This document shows positions 16,698 to 24,349 of a stretch of DNA of 64,000 nt, piece by piece; the stretch's first letter is position 1, and each line of letters opens with the position of its first letter. The DNA comes from an uncultured Eubacteriales bacterium. Lineage in GTDB: Bacteria > Bacillota > Clostridia > Christensenellales > Borkfalkiaceae. A model generated the notes under the pieces. That model saw only the letters and a program-made list of their open reading frames with translations. It was not told the DNA's origin and ran no database searches. Location: positions 62,001-126,000 of the forward strand of contig CAJLRM010000001.1 in NCBI GenBank assembly GCA_905209085.1, written 5' to 3'. Both the position numbers and the translations under genes were made by a program.

Positions 16698-18572
16698 ATG
16701 GAAAACATCAAAGAATTTATCGAATATACGGCGGACGCCGCCGTGATCGGCGCGGGACACGCGGGCTGCGAAGCCGCGCTGGCGTTAGCGCGCACGGGAT
16801 TGAAAACGGTGATGCTGACGCTCAATCTCGACAGCATCGGTTTCATGCCCTGCAATCCCTCCATCGGCGGCACCGCCAAGGGGCACCTCGTCAGGGAGAT
16901 AGACGCGCTGGGCGGGGAGATGGGCTTAAATGCCGACAAGACCGCCCTGCAACTTCGGATGCTGAACGTCGGCAAGGGCGCCGCCGTCCAAAGCCTGCGC
17001 GCGCAGTCGGACAAAAACGCCTATCACCGCGAAATGAAAAAGACGCTGGAACACGCGCTGAATCTGCGCATTTTACAGGCGGAAGCTTCGGAAATACTCG
17101 TTGAAAACGGCAAATGCGCGGGCGTCAGGACCACGCACGGCGGCGTCGTCCTCTGCCGCGCCGTCGTGATCTGCACGGGCGTATATCTCAATTCCGAAAC
17201 GATTACGGGGGCGGTGGTGAAAAAATCGGGTCCGAACGGTTTTTCGAACGCCACGTTTCTTACCGAAAGTTTAAGAAACCTGGGCTTCAAGATACGCAGG
17301 TTTAAGACGGGCACGCCCGCGAGGTTAGACGGCCGCACCGTAAATTACGAAAAATGCGAGATTCAGGAGGGGGACGAGGATATTTATCCCTTTTCCTTCC
17401 TCTCCCCCGCGCCCCCGAAAAATAAGGTGCCCTGCTATCTCACTTACACCAATTTAAAGACGCACGAAATTATTTTGCAAAATCTCGAACGTTCTCCCCT
17501 CTACAACGGCACCATTCGTTCGACGGGTCCCCGTTACTGTCCGTCCATAGAAACCAAAGTGGTGCGTTTTCAGGACAAACAGCGGCATCAGATCTTTTTG
17601 GAGCCGGAGGGCGAGGATACGCTGGAAGTATACGCGCAGGGCTTATCCACCTCCATGCCGCACGACGTTCAGCGCGCCATGTACGCGTCCGTGGCGGGGT
17701 TAGAACGCGCGGACATCGTGCGCTACGGCTACGCCATCGAATACGACTGCATCGATACGCTGGACGTCCTGCCCACGCTCGAATTTAAAAAGATAGAAGG
17801 GATTTACACGGCGGGGCAGATCAACGGAACGTCGGGCTACGAGGAAGCCGCCGCGCAAGGACTGATGGCGGGCCTGAACGCCTCCTTGAAGCTTCGCGGA
17901 CTCCCCCCCTTCATTTTGCGGCGGGACGAGGCGTATATCGGCGTGCTCATCGACGACCTCGTGACGAAAGGCACCGACGAGCCGTATCGCATGATGACTT
18001 CCCGCGCCGAACACCGTATTTGTCTTAGACAGGACAACGCCGATTTCAGGCTCACGGAAAAGGGATATGCCTGCGGATTGGCGACGGAGGAACGCTACCG
18101 CGCGTTTTTGCGGCGAAAAGAAATTTACGAGCAGTTGACAGAGGCGCTCCGCGCCCGCGTGTCCCCCAAAGACGCGGCGGAATTCATCGTCCGCTACGGC
18201 TACGACGCGCCCGCGGGCAGCGTTTCGTATGCCGATATGTTAAAGAGAAATATCCCGTTAAAAGACGTTTGCGACTATTTCGGGACGTTTTTCGAATATC
18301 CCAAGGACATTCGCGAAACGGCGGAAATCTCCGTGCGCTACGAGGGATATCTCAAACAGGGACTCGAACAGATAGAGCGCGCGAAACGGCTCGAAGACAA
18401 GCTCCTGCCCGATGATATAGACTATTCGCAAATCAAGGGTCTGCGCCTCGAAGCGCAGGAAAAATTAAACCGCGTCCGCCCTTTGAATCTCGGACAGGCG
18501 GGGCGCATCTCGGGCGTCAATCCCGCCGACGTTTCCGTGCTCATGGTCTATCTTGCCTCCCTGAAAAAGTAG
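16698..18572 (+). CDS. mnmG: tRNA uridine-5-carboxymethylaminomethyl modification enzyme MnmG (GidA)
   Basis: With MnmE it modifies the wobble uridine of several tRNAs, using FAD and a methylene-tetrahydrofolate carbon. The start MENIKEF gives 624 residues, the usual length; an in-frame ATG at 16515 would add 61 atypical residues. The FAD-binding motif is VIGAGHAGCEAALA (about 15-28), followed by GFMPCNPSIGGTAKGHLVREIDALGGEMG and later TAGQINGTSGYEEAAAQGL. No clear ribosome site precedes the ATG. It lies 211 bases after dnaA; mnmE and rsmG, its usual partners, are not in the window. Confidence 0.95.
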   Translation: MENIKEFIEYTADAAVIGAGHAGCEAALALARTGLKTVMLTLNLDSIGFMPCNPSIGGTAKGHLVREIDALGGEMGLNADKTALQLRMLNVGKGAAVQSLRAQSDKNAYHREMKKTLEHALNLRILQAEASEILVENGKCAGVRTTHGGVVLCRAVVICTGVYLNSETITGAVVKKSGPNGFSNATFLTESLRNLGFKIRRFKTGTPARLDGRTVNYEKCEIQEGDEDIYPFSFLSPAPPKNKVPCYLTYTNLKTHEIILQNLERSPLYNGTIRSTGPRYCPSIETKVVRFQDKQRHQIFLEPEGEDTLEVYAQGLSTSMPHDVQRAMYASVAGLERADIVRYGYAIEYDCIDTLDVLPTLEFKKIEGIYTAGQINGTSGYEEAAAQGLMAGLNASLKLRGLPPFILRRDEAYIGVLIDDLVTKGTDEPYRMMTSRAEHRICLRQDNADFRLTEKGYACGLATEERYRAFLRRKEIYEQLTEALRARVSPKDAAEFIVRYGYDAPAGSVSYADMLKRNIPLKDVCDYFGTFFEYPKDIRETAEISVRYEGYLKQGLEQIERAKRLEDKLLPDDIDYSQIKGLRLEAQEKLNRVRPLNLGQAGRISGVNPADVSVLMVYLASLKK

Positions 18573-18650
18573 CCGTTTTTTGCAAATCTTCTCTATAAGG
18601 ATGTAGAATTAAAAAAATTTAATTTTCATCAAAAAGTTGGCAGTGCTCGC

Positions 18651-18678
18651 TTGACAAACTAAAATTGTATGTTATAAT
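18651..18678 (+). promoter_or_regulatory. Promoter of the toxin/immunity-like pair
   Basis: TTGACA (18651-18656), 16-base spacer, TATAAT (18673-18678). The predicted transcript begins with the hairpin described next. Confidence 0.75.
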
Positions 18679-18684
18679 GCAGAA

Positions 18685-18727
18685 AAACAAACGAATCCAA
18701 ATCGGATTCGTTTGTTTGCTTTATTTT
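18685..18727 (+). terminator. Leader hairpin at the 5' end of the toxin-like transcript
   Basis: A perfect 14-base stem (18685-18698 with 18704-18717, loop AAATC) followed by GCTTTATTTT. It lies between the promoter and the AGGAGG site of the next gene, so it may act as an attenuator or 5' stabiliser, or as the terminator of mnmG. Confidence 0.6.
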
Positions 18728-18744
18728 AGGAGGGATGATATAAT

Positions 18745-19293
18745 ATGGGGGTACTAAATGAAGCGATGGAAAAATTATTAAAATTTTTTATATCGCTAAA
18801 AGGAGATGATTGGGTGCAGTGGATAGCCCAAAAAAATGATTGGCAAGACGATTGCGATAAATTTGATGATTGTTATTTTATTGTGAAAAATATGCCAAAA
18901 TATCCACACCATGTGAAATGTCAATGCAGATTAGAAAAGATCAACAAGCCAATTCCTAATGTGACAGCGAATGCCGCTTGTGATATTCGCAAATTCACAG
19001 ATTACATTTTTAGTGAAAAATATAAAGACGGGAAAAAGGAATTATTTGAAAGCTGGGGATACACACAACAAGACAGCGCATATTTGCAAAAAATGTATAT
19101 ATCACAAGCTTTACAAAAATATTGCGATGGAGATTATATTTATAAGGGAACGAATGGCTTTTCTGCAAGAATTGAAATTGTTGTCGATATAGAAACGAAA
19201 AGCGGGAAAACTGTATATCTAAAAACCGGATGGATTTTATTGCCAAAAGGTGAAATAAAGCTGTCGACGCCCTTTTCCGGATTTAAAGATTAA
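18745..19293 (+). CDS. Putative toxin: phage-head-like linker plus DUF6883-like C-terminal domain
   Basis: 182 residues, AT-rich, with an AGGAGG ribosome site. Around 54-66 PHHVKCQCRLEKI resembles the His/Cys end of phage head-morphogenesis (Mu gpF/SPP1 gp7 type) proteins. The rest (about 79-180), with KFTDYIF, WGYTQQDSAYLQKMYISQAL, YLKTGWILLP and KLSTPFSG, resembles from memory the DUF6883 domain at the C-terminus of polymorphic toxins and phage structural proteins. That would make it a detached toxin tip or phage remnant without its delivery domain. No signal peptide or catalytic residue is clear. The 93-residue gene 12 bases downstream is probably its immunity partner. Function is inferred only. 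Confidence 0.5.
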   Translation: MGVLNEAMEKLLKFFISLKGDDWVQWIAQKNDWQDDCDKFDDCYFIVKNMPKYPHHVKCQCRLEKINKPIPNVTANAACDIRKFTDYIFSEKYKDGKKELFESWGYTQQDSAYLQKMYISQALQKYCDGDYIYKGTNGFSARIEIVVDIETKSGKTVYLKTGWILLPKGEIKLSTPFSGFKD

Positions 19294-19305
19294 GGAGAAA
19301 ATAAC

Positions 19306-19587
19306 ATGAATAAATATCAAAATAATGGATTGGTCGAGCCAATGGATGCGATTATTTTATTAAACGATAACTATATTCACTATAACTTAAAAAGTGGATT
19401 TATTGGCGTGGTTGTAGATAATTTTATTAAAACCCGAGGCTTTGTTTTAGCGGACTTCTTTCATCCTTTCACAGGAGAGGATATTTGCGTTCAAGCAGAA
19501 ATTAAAAAGGAAGATTTTAGGGTAATATCCAACTCAATCAATGACCAGCGAAAAGTAAAAGAATTTAAAGATTTATTTAAAAATTAA
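19306..19587 (+). CDS. Putative immunity/antitoxin protein (DUF4926-like)
   Basis: 93 residues with no membrane segment. The central segment SGFIGVVVDNFIKTRGFVLADFF followed by an acidic VQAEIKKEDFRVI resembles small beta-barrel DUF4926-type proteins that accompany DUF6883 domains; this is from memory and tentative. It is 12 bases from the preceding gene, has an AAGGAG site and ends before a strong terminator, so the two form a closed two-gene operon of low GC content. Confidence 0.5.
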   Translation: MNKYQNNGLVEPMDAIILLNDNYIHYNLKSGFIGVVVDNFIKTRGFVLADFFHPFTGEDICVQAEIKKEDFRVISNSINDQRKVKEFKDLFKN

Positions 19588-19641
19588 GGATAGTAAAATA
19601 TATACGCTTCACACGTGAAGATCTAACTTTACAAGGCAAAG

Positions 19642-19679
19642 AAAAAGGAGAGCGAAATAATTTTGCTCTCCTTTTTTAA
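19642..19679 (+). terminator. Terminator of the toxin/immunity-like operon
   Basis: AAAAAGGAGAGC / GCTCTCCTTTTTT stem with a T-run. Confidence 0.85.
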
Positions 19680-20049
19680 TTTTTCAACAAATCCCCACGC
19701 CACGGATAAGTCGGGAGCTTGCCTTAGATTGAAGAAAATAGAAGGAGAGGGACGAGGAAGTTATCAAATTCAACGTATAAGCTTGATGGCGCCAATCGAC
19801 ACTTCAAACGGCGGCTATAATTATGAAATTTGTCCGCATCGGGGCGGCGACAGAAAATTTTGTCCTGCAAGTTTATCGCAAAAAAGGGCAGCTTCTACGC
19901 GCCCTCTTTTTTCCTGCTTTTCATTCGCCACTTGCACTCCCACGCGCCCGCCTGTCCGTTTTCCCCGTTTTCTCTCTCCGTGTCTGACTCTTTGTTCTTC
20001 CTACCCTTTCTTTTCCTATGCCGACGAAAAGACCGTCGGCTTCCTTGCG
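19680..20049. other. Intergenic region with one terminator and no gene
   Basis: No supported reading frame. It contains one more hairpin with T-runs on both strands, AAAAAAGGGC / GCCCTCTTTTTT at about 19879-19912, which can end the minus-strand SLOG transcript. Confidence 0.5.
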
Positions 20050-20505
20050 TTACTCTAAAATGTTAACGATTGTTTTTTGTCTTTTGACGGCGTATTCGAA
20101 AGCGATTTTTGTTCCGCCCGCTTTCCTGTTTTCCTTATCGTAATAAAAGACGCAAATATCGCTTTTATCAATCATTTCCCGATTTCTTTTTATATAAACA
20201 AGTTTTCCCGCATGGCGGGCATTCGGGGAAAAGTACGTTTCTTCATACGTTTCTAAGAGATACTTTTCATATTCCCTGCTTATAAACTCGTACTCCGCGC
20301 GAACATATACCCGTTTTATAAACGGGTATTTTTCTTTCAAAGACGTTACGATTTTCAAGACCAAATCATTAAATTGACTTTTGCTGCCGAAAAGGAATAT
20401 TGCCGCGCCGCTTTCGATTAAACGCTTCACCGCTTTTTCGATTTTCCCGTTTAATTCGTCGGTATGCTCTATTGTTCGATGACCTATAAAACAACACGTT
20501 TTCAT
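20050..20505 (-). CDS. SLOG-fold (DUF1273-like) nucleotide-binding protein
   Basis: 151 residues starting MKTCCFIGHRTIE, with a GGGGAA site upstream; an upstream in-frame ATG at 20541 lies within the preceding gene. A Rossmann-like start with the IGHR loop, then AAIFLFGSKSQFNDLV and a late RNREMIDKSDICVFYYDKEN with AGGTKIAFEYAVKR, matches the small SLOG proteins common in Clostridia. SLOG domains bind nucleotides or nucleotide-derived ligands and appear in defence and stress systems; the ligand here is unknown. It is 14 bases after a small lipoprotein gene and shares its promoter. Confidence 0.8.
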   Translation of the reverse strand: MKTCCFIGHRTIEHTDELNGKIEKAVKRLIESGAAIFLFGSKSQFNDLVLKIVTSLKEKYPFIKRVYVRAEYEFISREYEKYLLETYEETYFSPNARHAGKLVYIKRNREMIDKSDICVFYYDKENRKAGGTKIAFEYAVKRQKTIVNILE

Positions 20506-20519
20506 AGAAAAGTTCCCCG

Positions 20520-20948
20520 TCAGCAATATCGCGGTCCCCAAGCTAAAACGATAACGATATCATATAATTCGAGGTCATAGGTGCGCCAAGCGGAAAGATG
20601 TACTTGCAGCGTGTCCTCTGCGATAAGTTCAAACGCCAGACCTCCTTTCAGCACCACGCAGCGATTGTCCTTCGTGTAAATAAATTCAGTGTCTTCCTTG
20701 ATCGTGACGGAAAAGTTGCCCAAAAACTTCCATTTCACACATTCTTCGGAGGAAGCGCTAATAAGTTCATCGGACGTTTTTTCTTCCACATCTTCGGTGA
20801 ATATGTTTGTCAAAGTAGCCGTTTCAAATTCATAGGTCCCCAATTTTAAAGAATACGGTTTCCGTTCAGGCAAATTTTCCCCTCCGCTGCAAGCGGAAAG
20901 TAAGGGTAAAAGAAACATAAAAAAGAGCGCGCATAATTTCGTTTTCAT
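20520..20948 (-). CDS. Small lipoprotein of unknown function
   Basis: 142 residues with a lipoprotein signal peptide (FLLPLLSAC, lipidated Cys at about 20). The mature part is beta-rich, resembling a small lipocalin-like or beta-sandwich domain (LKLGTYEFETATLTNIF, WKFLGNFSVTIKED, CVVLKGGLAFELI). I do not recognise the family. It is transcribed from a consensus promoter 90 bases upstream and is followed by the SLOG gene. Confidence 0.75.
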   Translation of the reverse strand: MKTKLCALFFMFLLPLLSACSGGENLPERKPYSLKLGTYEFETATLTNIFTEDVEEKTSDELISASSEECVKWKFLGNFSVTIKEDTEFIYTKDNRCVVLKGGLAFELIAEDTLQVHLSAWRTYDLELYDIVIVLAWGPRYC

Positions 20949-21034
20949 TTTTCCTCTAACGACTCGCGGATATAGCTTACCAATCCTAAATTTATCAGCC
21001 TTGTTCCTTGTGCCTTAATATATAAGATATATAT

Positions 21035-21063
21035 ATTATATAGGATTAAATTGAAAATGTCAA
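21035..21063 (-). promoter_or_regulatory. Promoter of the lipoprotein-SLOG operon
   Basis: Perfect minus-strand consensus TTGACA (21058-21063), 17-base spacer, TATAAT (21035-21040). It lies back to back with the regulatory region of the first XRE gene. Confidence 0.85.
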
Positions 21064-21078
21064 TATTTAATATAGATA

Positions 21079-21149
21079 TTTCGTATAAAAATATCTTATC
21101 GAAAAGGCGAGAGCACAAAATATCAATAAGTAGTATAATTATTTCGATA
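21079..21149 (+). promoter_or_regulatory. Promoter with flanking inverted half-sites, copy 1
   Basis: TATCGAAA (21097-21104) and its inverse TTTCGATA (21142-21149) flank a TATAAT box (21134-21139); a degenerate TTTCGTATA lies further upstream. No good -35 is present. The same arrangement recurs 421 bases downstream with the same 45-base half-site spacing. Confidence 0.6.
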
Positions 21150-21176
21150 CGAGAAAGGATAATAAGGCAATCAACT

Positions 21177-21449
21177 ATGAATTATAAAGAAATCGAGCAA
21201 AGAAACATCGACGCTTTTAGCTCAGCATTGTTAACGAGAATAAAAGAAATTTGTAAAAAAGAAAAAACTACTTTATCCGAGTGGGCAATCAATAGCGGCG
21301 TTACCCCATCAACTTTATATGATTTTAAAAATAAAAAAACGATAACCTTAGGTTTAATTGTAATTAAAAAATTGTGTGATTCTATCAAAATGTCTATGTC
21401 AGAATTTTTTAATTTCAGCTTATTTAATGAAATCAATTTTGACGAATAA
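21177..21449 (+). CDS. XRE-family regulator, group A copy 1
   Basis: 90 residues. A helix-turn-helix of the HTH_26/Cro type occupies most of it: KKEKTTLSEWAINSGVTPSTLYDFKNKK, then LGLIVIKKLCDSIKMSMSEFFNF. I chose MNYKEIEQRNID because it matches copy 2 exactly in position; an upstream in-frame ATG lies within the promoter. The ribosome site is weak (AAGG, 9 bases). Copy 2 is its close paralogue, including the upstream DNA. Confidence 0.85.
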   Translation: MNYKEIEQRNIDAFSSALLTRIKEICKKEKTTLSEWAINSGVTPSTLYDFKNKKTITLGLIVIKKLCDSIKMSMSEFFNFSLFNEINFDE

Positions 21450-21499
21450 CTTACTATCGTCCCAATTTTTTCTCTTTTTATCGGCGTTTAATTTCGAAA

Positions 21500-21570
21500 T
21501 TATATATAAAAATATCTTATCGAAAGGGCGAGAGCACAAAATATCAACAAGTAGTATAATTATTTCGATA
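21500..21570 (+). promoter_or_regulatory. Promoter with flanking inverted half-sites, copy 2
   Basis: TATCGAAA (21518-21525), TATAAT (21555-21560) and TTTCGATA (21563-21570), in the same order and spacing as copy 1. The shared block GGCGAGAGCACAAAATATCA is identical in both. Confidence 0.6.
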
Positions 21571-21598
21571 TGGAAATAGATAATAGAGGTTTTATACT

Positions 21599-21871
21599 AT
21601 GAATTATAAAGAAATTCAGCAAAGAAATATTGAAGCTTTCAGTTCAGCTTTAATAACAAGACTTGAAGAAATTTGCACGCAAGAAAAAATTACTCTATCC
21701 GAATGGGCAATCAATAGCGGCGTTACCCCGTCAACTTTATATGATTTCAGAAACAAAAAAACTATAAGTTTAGGGGTAATTACACTTAAAAAATTGTGCG
21801 ATTCTATTAAAATGCCTCTCTCAAAATTTTTCGATTCAACTTTATTCGATAGCATAAATTTTGACGAATAA
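21599..21871 (+). CDS. XRE-family regulator, group A copy 2
   Basis: 90 residues, differing from copy 1 at scattered positions; the recognition region SEWAINSGVTPSTLYDF is identical, so both should read the same DNA site. Differences cluster in the N-terminal and C-terminal helices, which could alter dimer partners. GAGG lies 9 bases before the ATG. Confidence 0.85.
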   Translation: MNYKEIQQRNIEAFSSALITRLEEICTQEKITLSEWAINSGVTPSTLYDFRNKKTISLGVITLKKLCDSIKMPLSKFFDSTLFDSINFDE

Positions 21872-21983
21872 TATTTATTTTTTTAAAGATCAAAACGCCG
21901 CTCGATTCCATCGCCGTCAAAAAGTTCTTTTTAAATCATCAAATCAATAGTTGTATACTAAAAAGATATAAGGTTAAATTTAT

Positions 21984-22289
21984 ATGGATTTGGATATTTT
22001 AGTACAACGTATCGGTTATTTCAGGAACAAAAAAAACCTTTCCGCGAGAGAATTAAGTTTACTTATCGGAAAACATGGAGGATATATCAACAAATTAGAA
22101 AGTAAAGATTTCAATTTGCCTACTTCCGTATTATTAAAAATTTTAGAAACGTTAAATGTTTCCTGCGAGGAATTTTTTGCCGAAAACTTTATGACTTATA
22201 AAACAGACAAGGAACTCGCAAGCACTTTTGAAAAATTGTCGGCAGATAATAAGAAAATGATTTTAGAGTTAATGAAAAATTTAAAATAG
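21984..22289 (+). CDS. XRE-family regulator, group B copy 1
   Basis: 101 residues: an N-terminal helix-turn-helix (IGYFRNKKNLSARELSLLIGKHGGYINKLESK) followed by a ~35-residue tail ending in a helix (LSADNKKMILELMKN). The ribosome site AAGG is weak. It is unrelated in detail to group A but is tandemly duplicated in the same way. Confidence 0.85.
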   Translation: MDLDILVQRIGYFRNKKNLSARELSLLIGKHGGYINKLESKDFNLPTSVLLKILETLNVSCEEFFAENFMTYKTDKELASTFEKLSADNKKMILELMKNLK

Positions 22290-22396
22290 TTATTTAGTTA
22301 ACACATAAAAGCAGTACTTCTCAATCAATCTTAAAAGCTTTCTCTTAATTCATAAATCAGCAATGCTATTTTGAATATTTATAAGGTTAAATTTAT

Positions 22397-22702
22397 ATGG
22401 ATTTGGATAATTTAGTACAGCGTATCGGCTATTTCAGAAATAAGAAAAATCTTTCCGCAAGAGAATTGAGTTTGCGAATAGAGAAAAATGAAGCTTATAT
22501 TAATCATCTTGAAAGCAGCAAGTTTAATCTTAAAGTTTCTATTCTTTTAAATATTTTAAGTGCTCTTGAAATATCTTGCGCCGAGTTCTTTGCCGATAAT
22601 TATGCCGACTATGAGCAGGACAAAGAAATTCTCGATTTGCTTAACGCTTTGCCCGCCGAAAGGAAAAAGTCGTTTATCGATTTAATGAAAAACACTAAAT
22701 AA
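22397..22702 (+). CDS. XRE-family regulator, group B copy 2
   Basis: 101 residues. The first 27 are almost identical to group B copy 1 (MDLDNLVQRIGYFRNKKNLSA) but the recognition helix differs (EKNEAYINHLESSKFNLKVS versus GKHGGYINKLESKDFNLPTS), so DNA specificity may have changed. The 26 bases before and across the start (ATAAGGTTAAATTTATATGG) are the same in both copies. It ends at a strong terminator. Confidence 0.85.
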   Translation: MDLDNLVQRIGYFRNKKNLSARELSLRIEKNEAYINHLESSKFNLKVSILLNILSALEISCAEFFADNYADYEQDKEILDLLNALPAERKKSFIDLMKNTK

Positions 22703-22746
22703 TAAAATCCCGTGCGGAGCGATATACTCCGCACGGGATTTTTTAA
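22703..22746. terminator. Strong bidirectional terminator
   Basis: A 16-base stem AAAATCCCGTGCGGAG / CTCCGCACGGGATTTT with T-runs on both strands; it closes the XRE cluster (plus) and glycan locus 1 (minus). Confidence 0.9.
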
Positions 22747-22755
22747 AACAAAAAA

Positions 22756-24282
22756 CTATATCTTCTGTACGTATGCATTTGCGCCGCAGGTTTCCTCCGC
22801 CGTCACGCAATCCCCGAAAGGACTGAACACTCTTTCACCGAAACGCAAACCAATGGGAGAATTGTCCCGATACCGTTTTTCCGTCAACAGGTAATCGGCA
22901 AAAAAACGAACGGTCCTCCCCGCTCGGACTTCCTCCGTGGGACGTATCGACAGCGGAAAGGTATGTATACCGCAGGCGAGATCTTTCAGCACGGCAAAAG
23001 GTCCCTCAAAGTCAGCGACTTTTCCCGAACGCTCCTCTGCGAGCAACCGCACCCCCTCGGGCATATACAGGCGCAAACTCCCTATCCGTCCCTTTTTCAC
23101 CTCGACAGCGGCGGCGGAAGTTTTAAGATCGAACGTATAAGCAAACTCGCAGTCCTCGGAAATCCACTCTCCGCCCGTCGTGAAATATGCGGCGTATTCG
23201 CCCGATTTTTCGGCAAGCACAGAATGCTCCCGAACGCAATTCAATCCGTCCGCAAAGCGCATGGAACAACAAAAATTCGCTTCATAGAGCTGTATGCGAA
23301 GTTCGTCGTTGTTTTCCCACAGACACGTTTCGCACCCCGCGCCGCCGTTTTTGCGCTGTGCGGAGCGAAAAGCGTTGAGATAGACGCGATTTCCAAAGCG
23401 CAGATATTCCTCCTTTTTCGTCGCTTTATATAAGTCCAGCGCGAGAATGAGGGAATCGACGAACGCGCACGGCTCCGTCCAGGTCTGCGGACGGCGAAAC
23501 CAATTGAAATTGGCGTAATTGACCGTGGTCCCCTCGGAAGCGTACAGGGCGAAATTCTTTTCCGCGCTTTGAAGATAGCTTCGCTTGCCCGTCAGTTCCG
23601 CCAGGCGAAGCACGCCGCGGGTGCCCGAAAGCATGGCGTGCGTCTGAAATTTACAACCGCAGTAATCAAAAGAAAGAAATTTATCGGCCATCGTTTCCGC
23701 CAGGGATAAAAATTCAGGATTTTTGACGATGCCGCACAAATCGGTCAGTCCGTCCAAAGAAATAAACGCGCAGCCGACGTCGGAAGAAAGTTCCCACCCT
23801 TCCGTGGAGCGCTTGACGATATGCCCCCCGACGCCCCCGACAATGCGCTCTCCGACGGGATACTTTTCGATAAACTTTTTTAAGGGAAGAAACATCTTTT
23901 CCCCTATCCCTGCCAAAAGATTATAGATTCTTTTTTCGCCCGTGATGCGATAGTATGCGCAAAGACCGCGAACAAACCAGCTGTTTCCCGAAAGTTGCTG
24001 TTCGTTGACGCTTTCGCCGTTCGCTTTGTTCCCAAAATATCCGTCTTCGTTCACTTCACGGGGCAGCGCGTCGATGATCTCCTTTACCTGTCTGAAAATG
24101 CTCTCCGAAGCGCGGTTTCCCGCTTCATACTGCATACACAAAGCGAGTATCGCCCGTCCCTGCCAATCGCCTGGCCAATCTCCTCCGTTTGAAAAAATAT
24201 CGGGCACGCAATAGTTTTTATCCGTCAGCCTTTCTATATTCTTTTCTATTCTTTCCTTTAATTCTCTCGTTGCAAAAATCAT
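22756..24282 (-). CDS. GH127-like (DUF1680) glycosidase, putative beta-L-arabinofuranosidase
   Basis: 508 residues without a signal peptide, so probably cytoplasmic. The N-terminal two-thirds is an (alpha/alpha)6 barrel, and a beta-sandwich follows. GH127 enzymes use a zinc held by one Glu and three Cys; equivalent residues here are E270-P-C272 (WTEPCAF) and C338-C339 (NFCCSMR), the spacing being close to that in the characterised bifidobacterial enzyme. Overall similarity is only at motif level and the length is shorter than many members (~650), so the exact sugar specificity is uncertain. It is last in glycan operon 1 and would act on imported oligosaccharides. GGAG precedes the ATG. Confidence 0.75.
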   Translation of the reverse strand: MIFATRELKERIEKNIERLTDKNYCVPDIFSNGGDWPGDWQGRAILALCMQYEAGNRASESIFRQVKEIIDALPREVNEDGYFGNKANGESVNEQQLSGNSWFVRGLCAYYRITGEKRIYNLLAGIGEKMFLPLKKFIEKYPVGERIVGGVGGHIVKRSTEGWELSSDVGCAFISLDGLTDLCGIVKNPEFLSLAETMADKFLSFDYCGCKFQTHAMLSGTRGVLRLAELTGKRSYLQSAEKNFALYASEGTTVNYANFNWFRRPQTWTEPCAFVDSLILALDLYKATKKEEYLRFGNRVYLNAFRSAQRKNGGAGCETCLWENNDELRIQLYEANFCCSMRFADGLNCVREHSVLAEKSGEYAAYFTTGGEWISEDCEFAYTFDLKTSAAAVEVKKGRIGSLRLYMPEGVRLLAEERSGKVADFEGPFAVLKDLACGIHTFPLSIRPTEEVRAGRTVRFFADYLLTEKRYRDNSPIGLRFGERVFSPFGDCVTAEETCGANAYVQKI

Positions 24283-24349
24283 CGTTTACTCCGCCCGACA
24301 TATGTGCAGCCCCGCTTCAAGCAGGGCGGTATCATTGCCGTTTTTGGTT

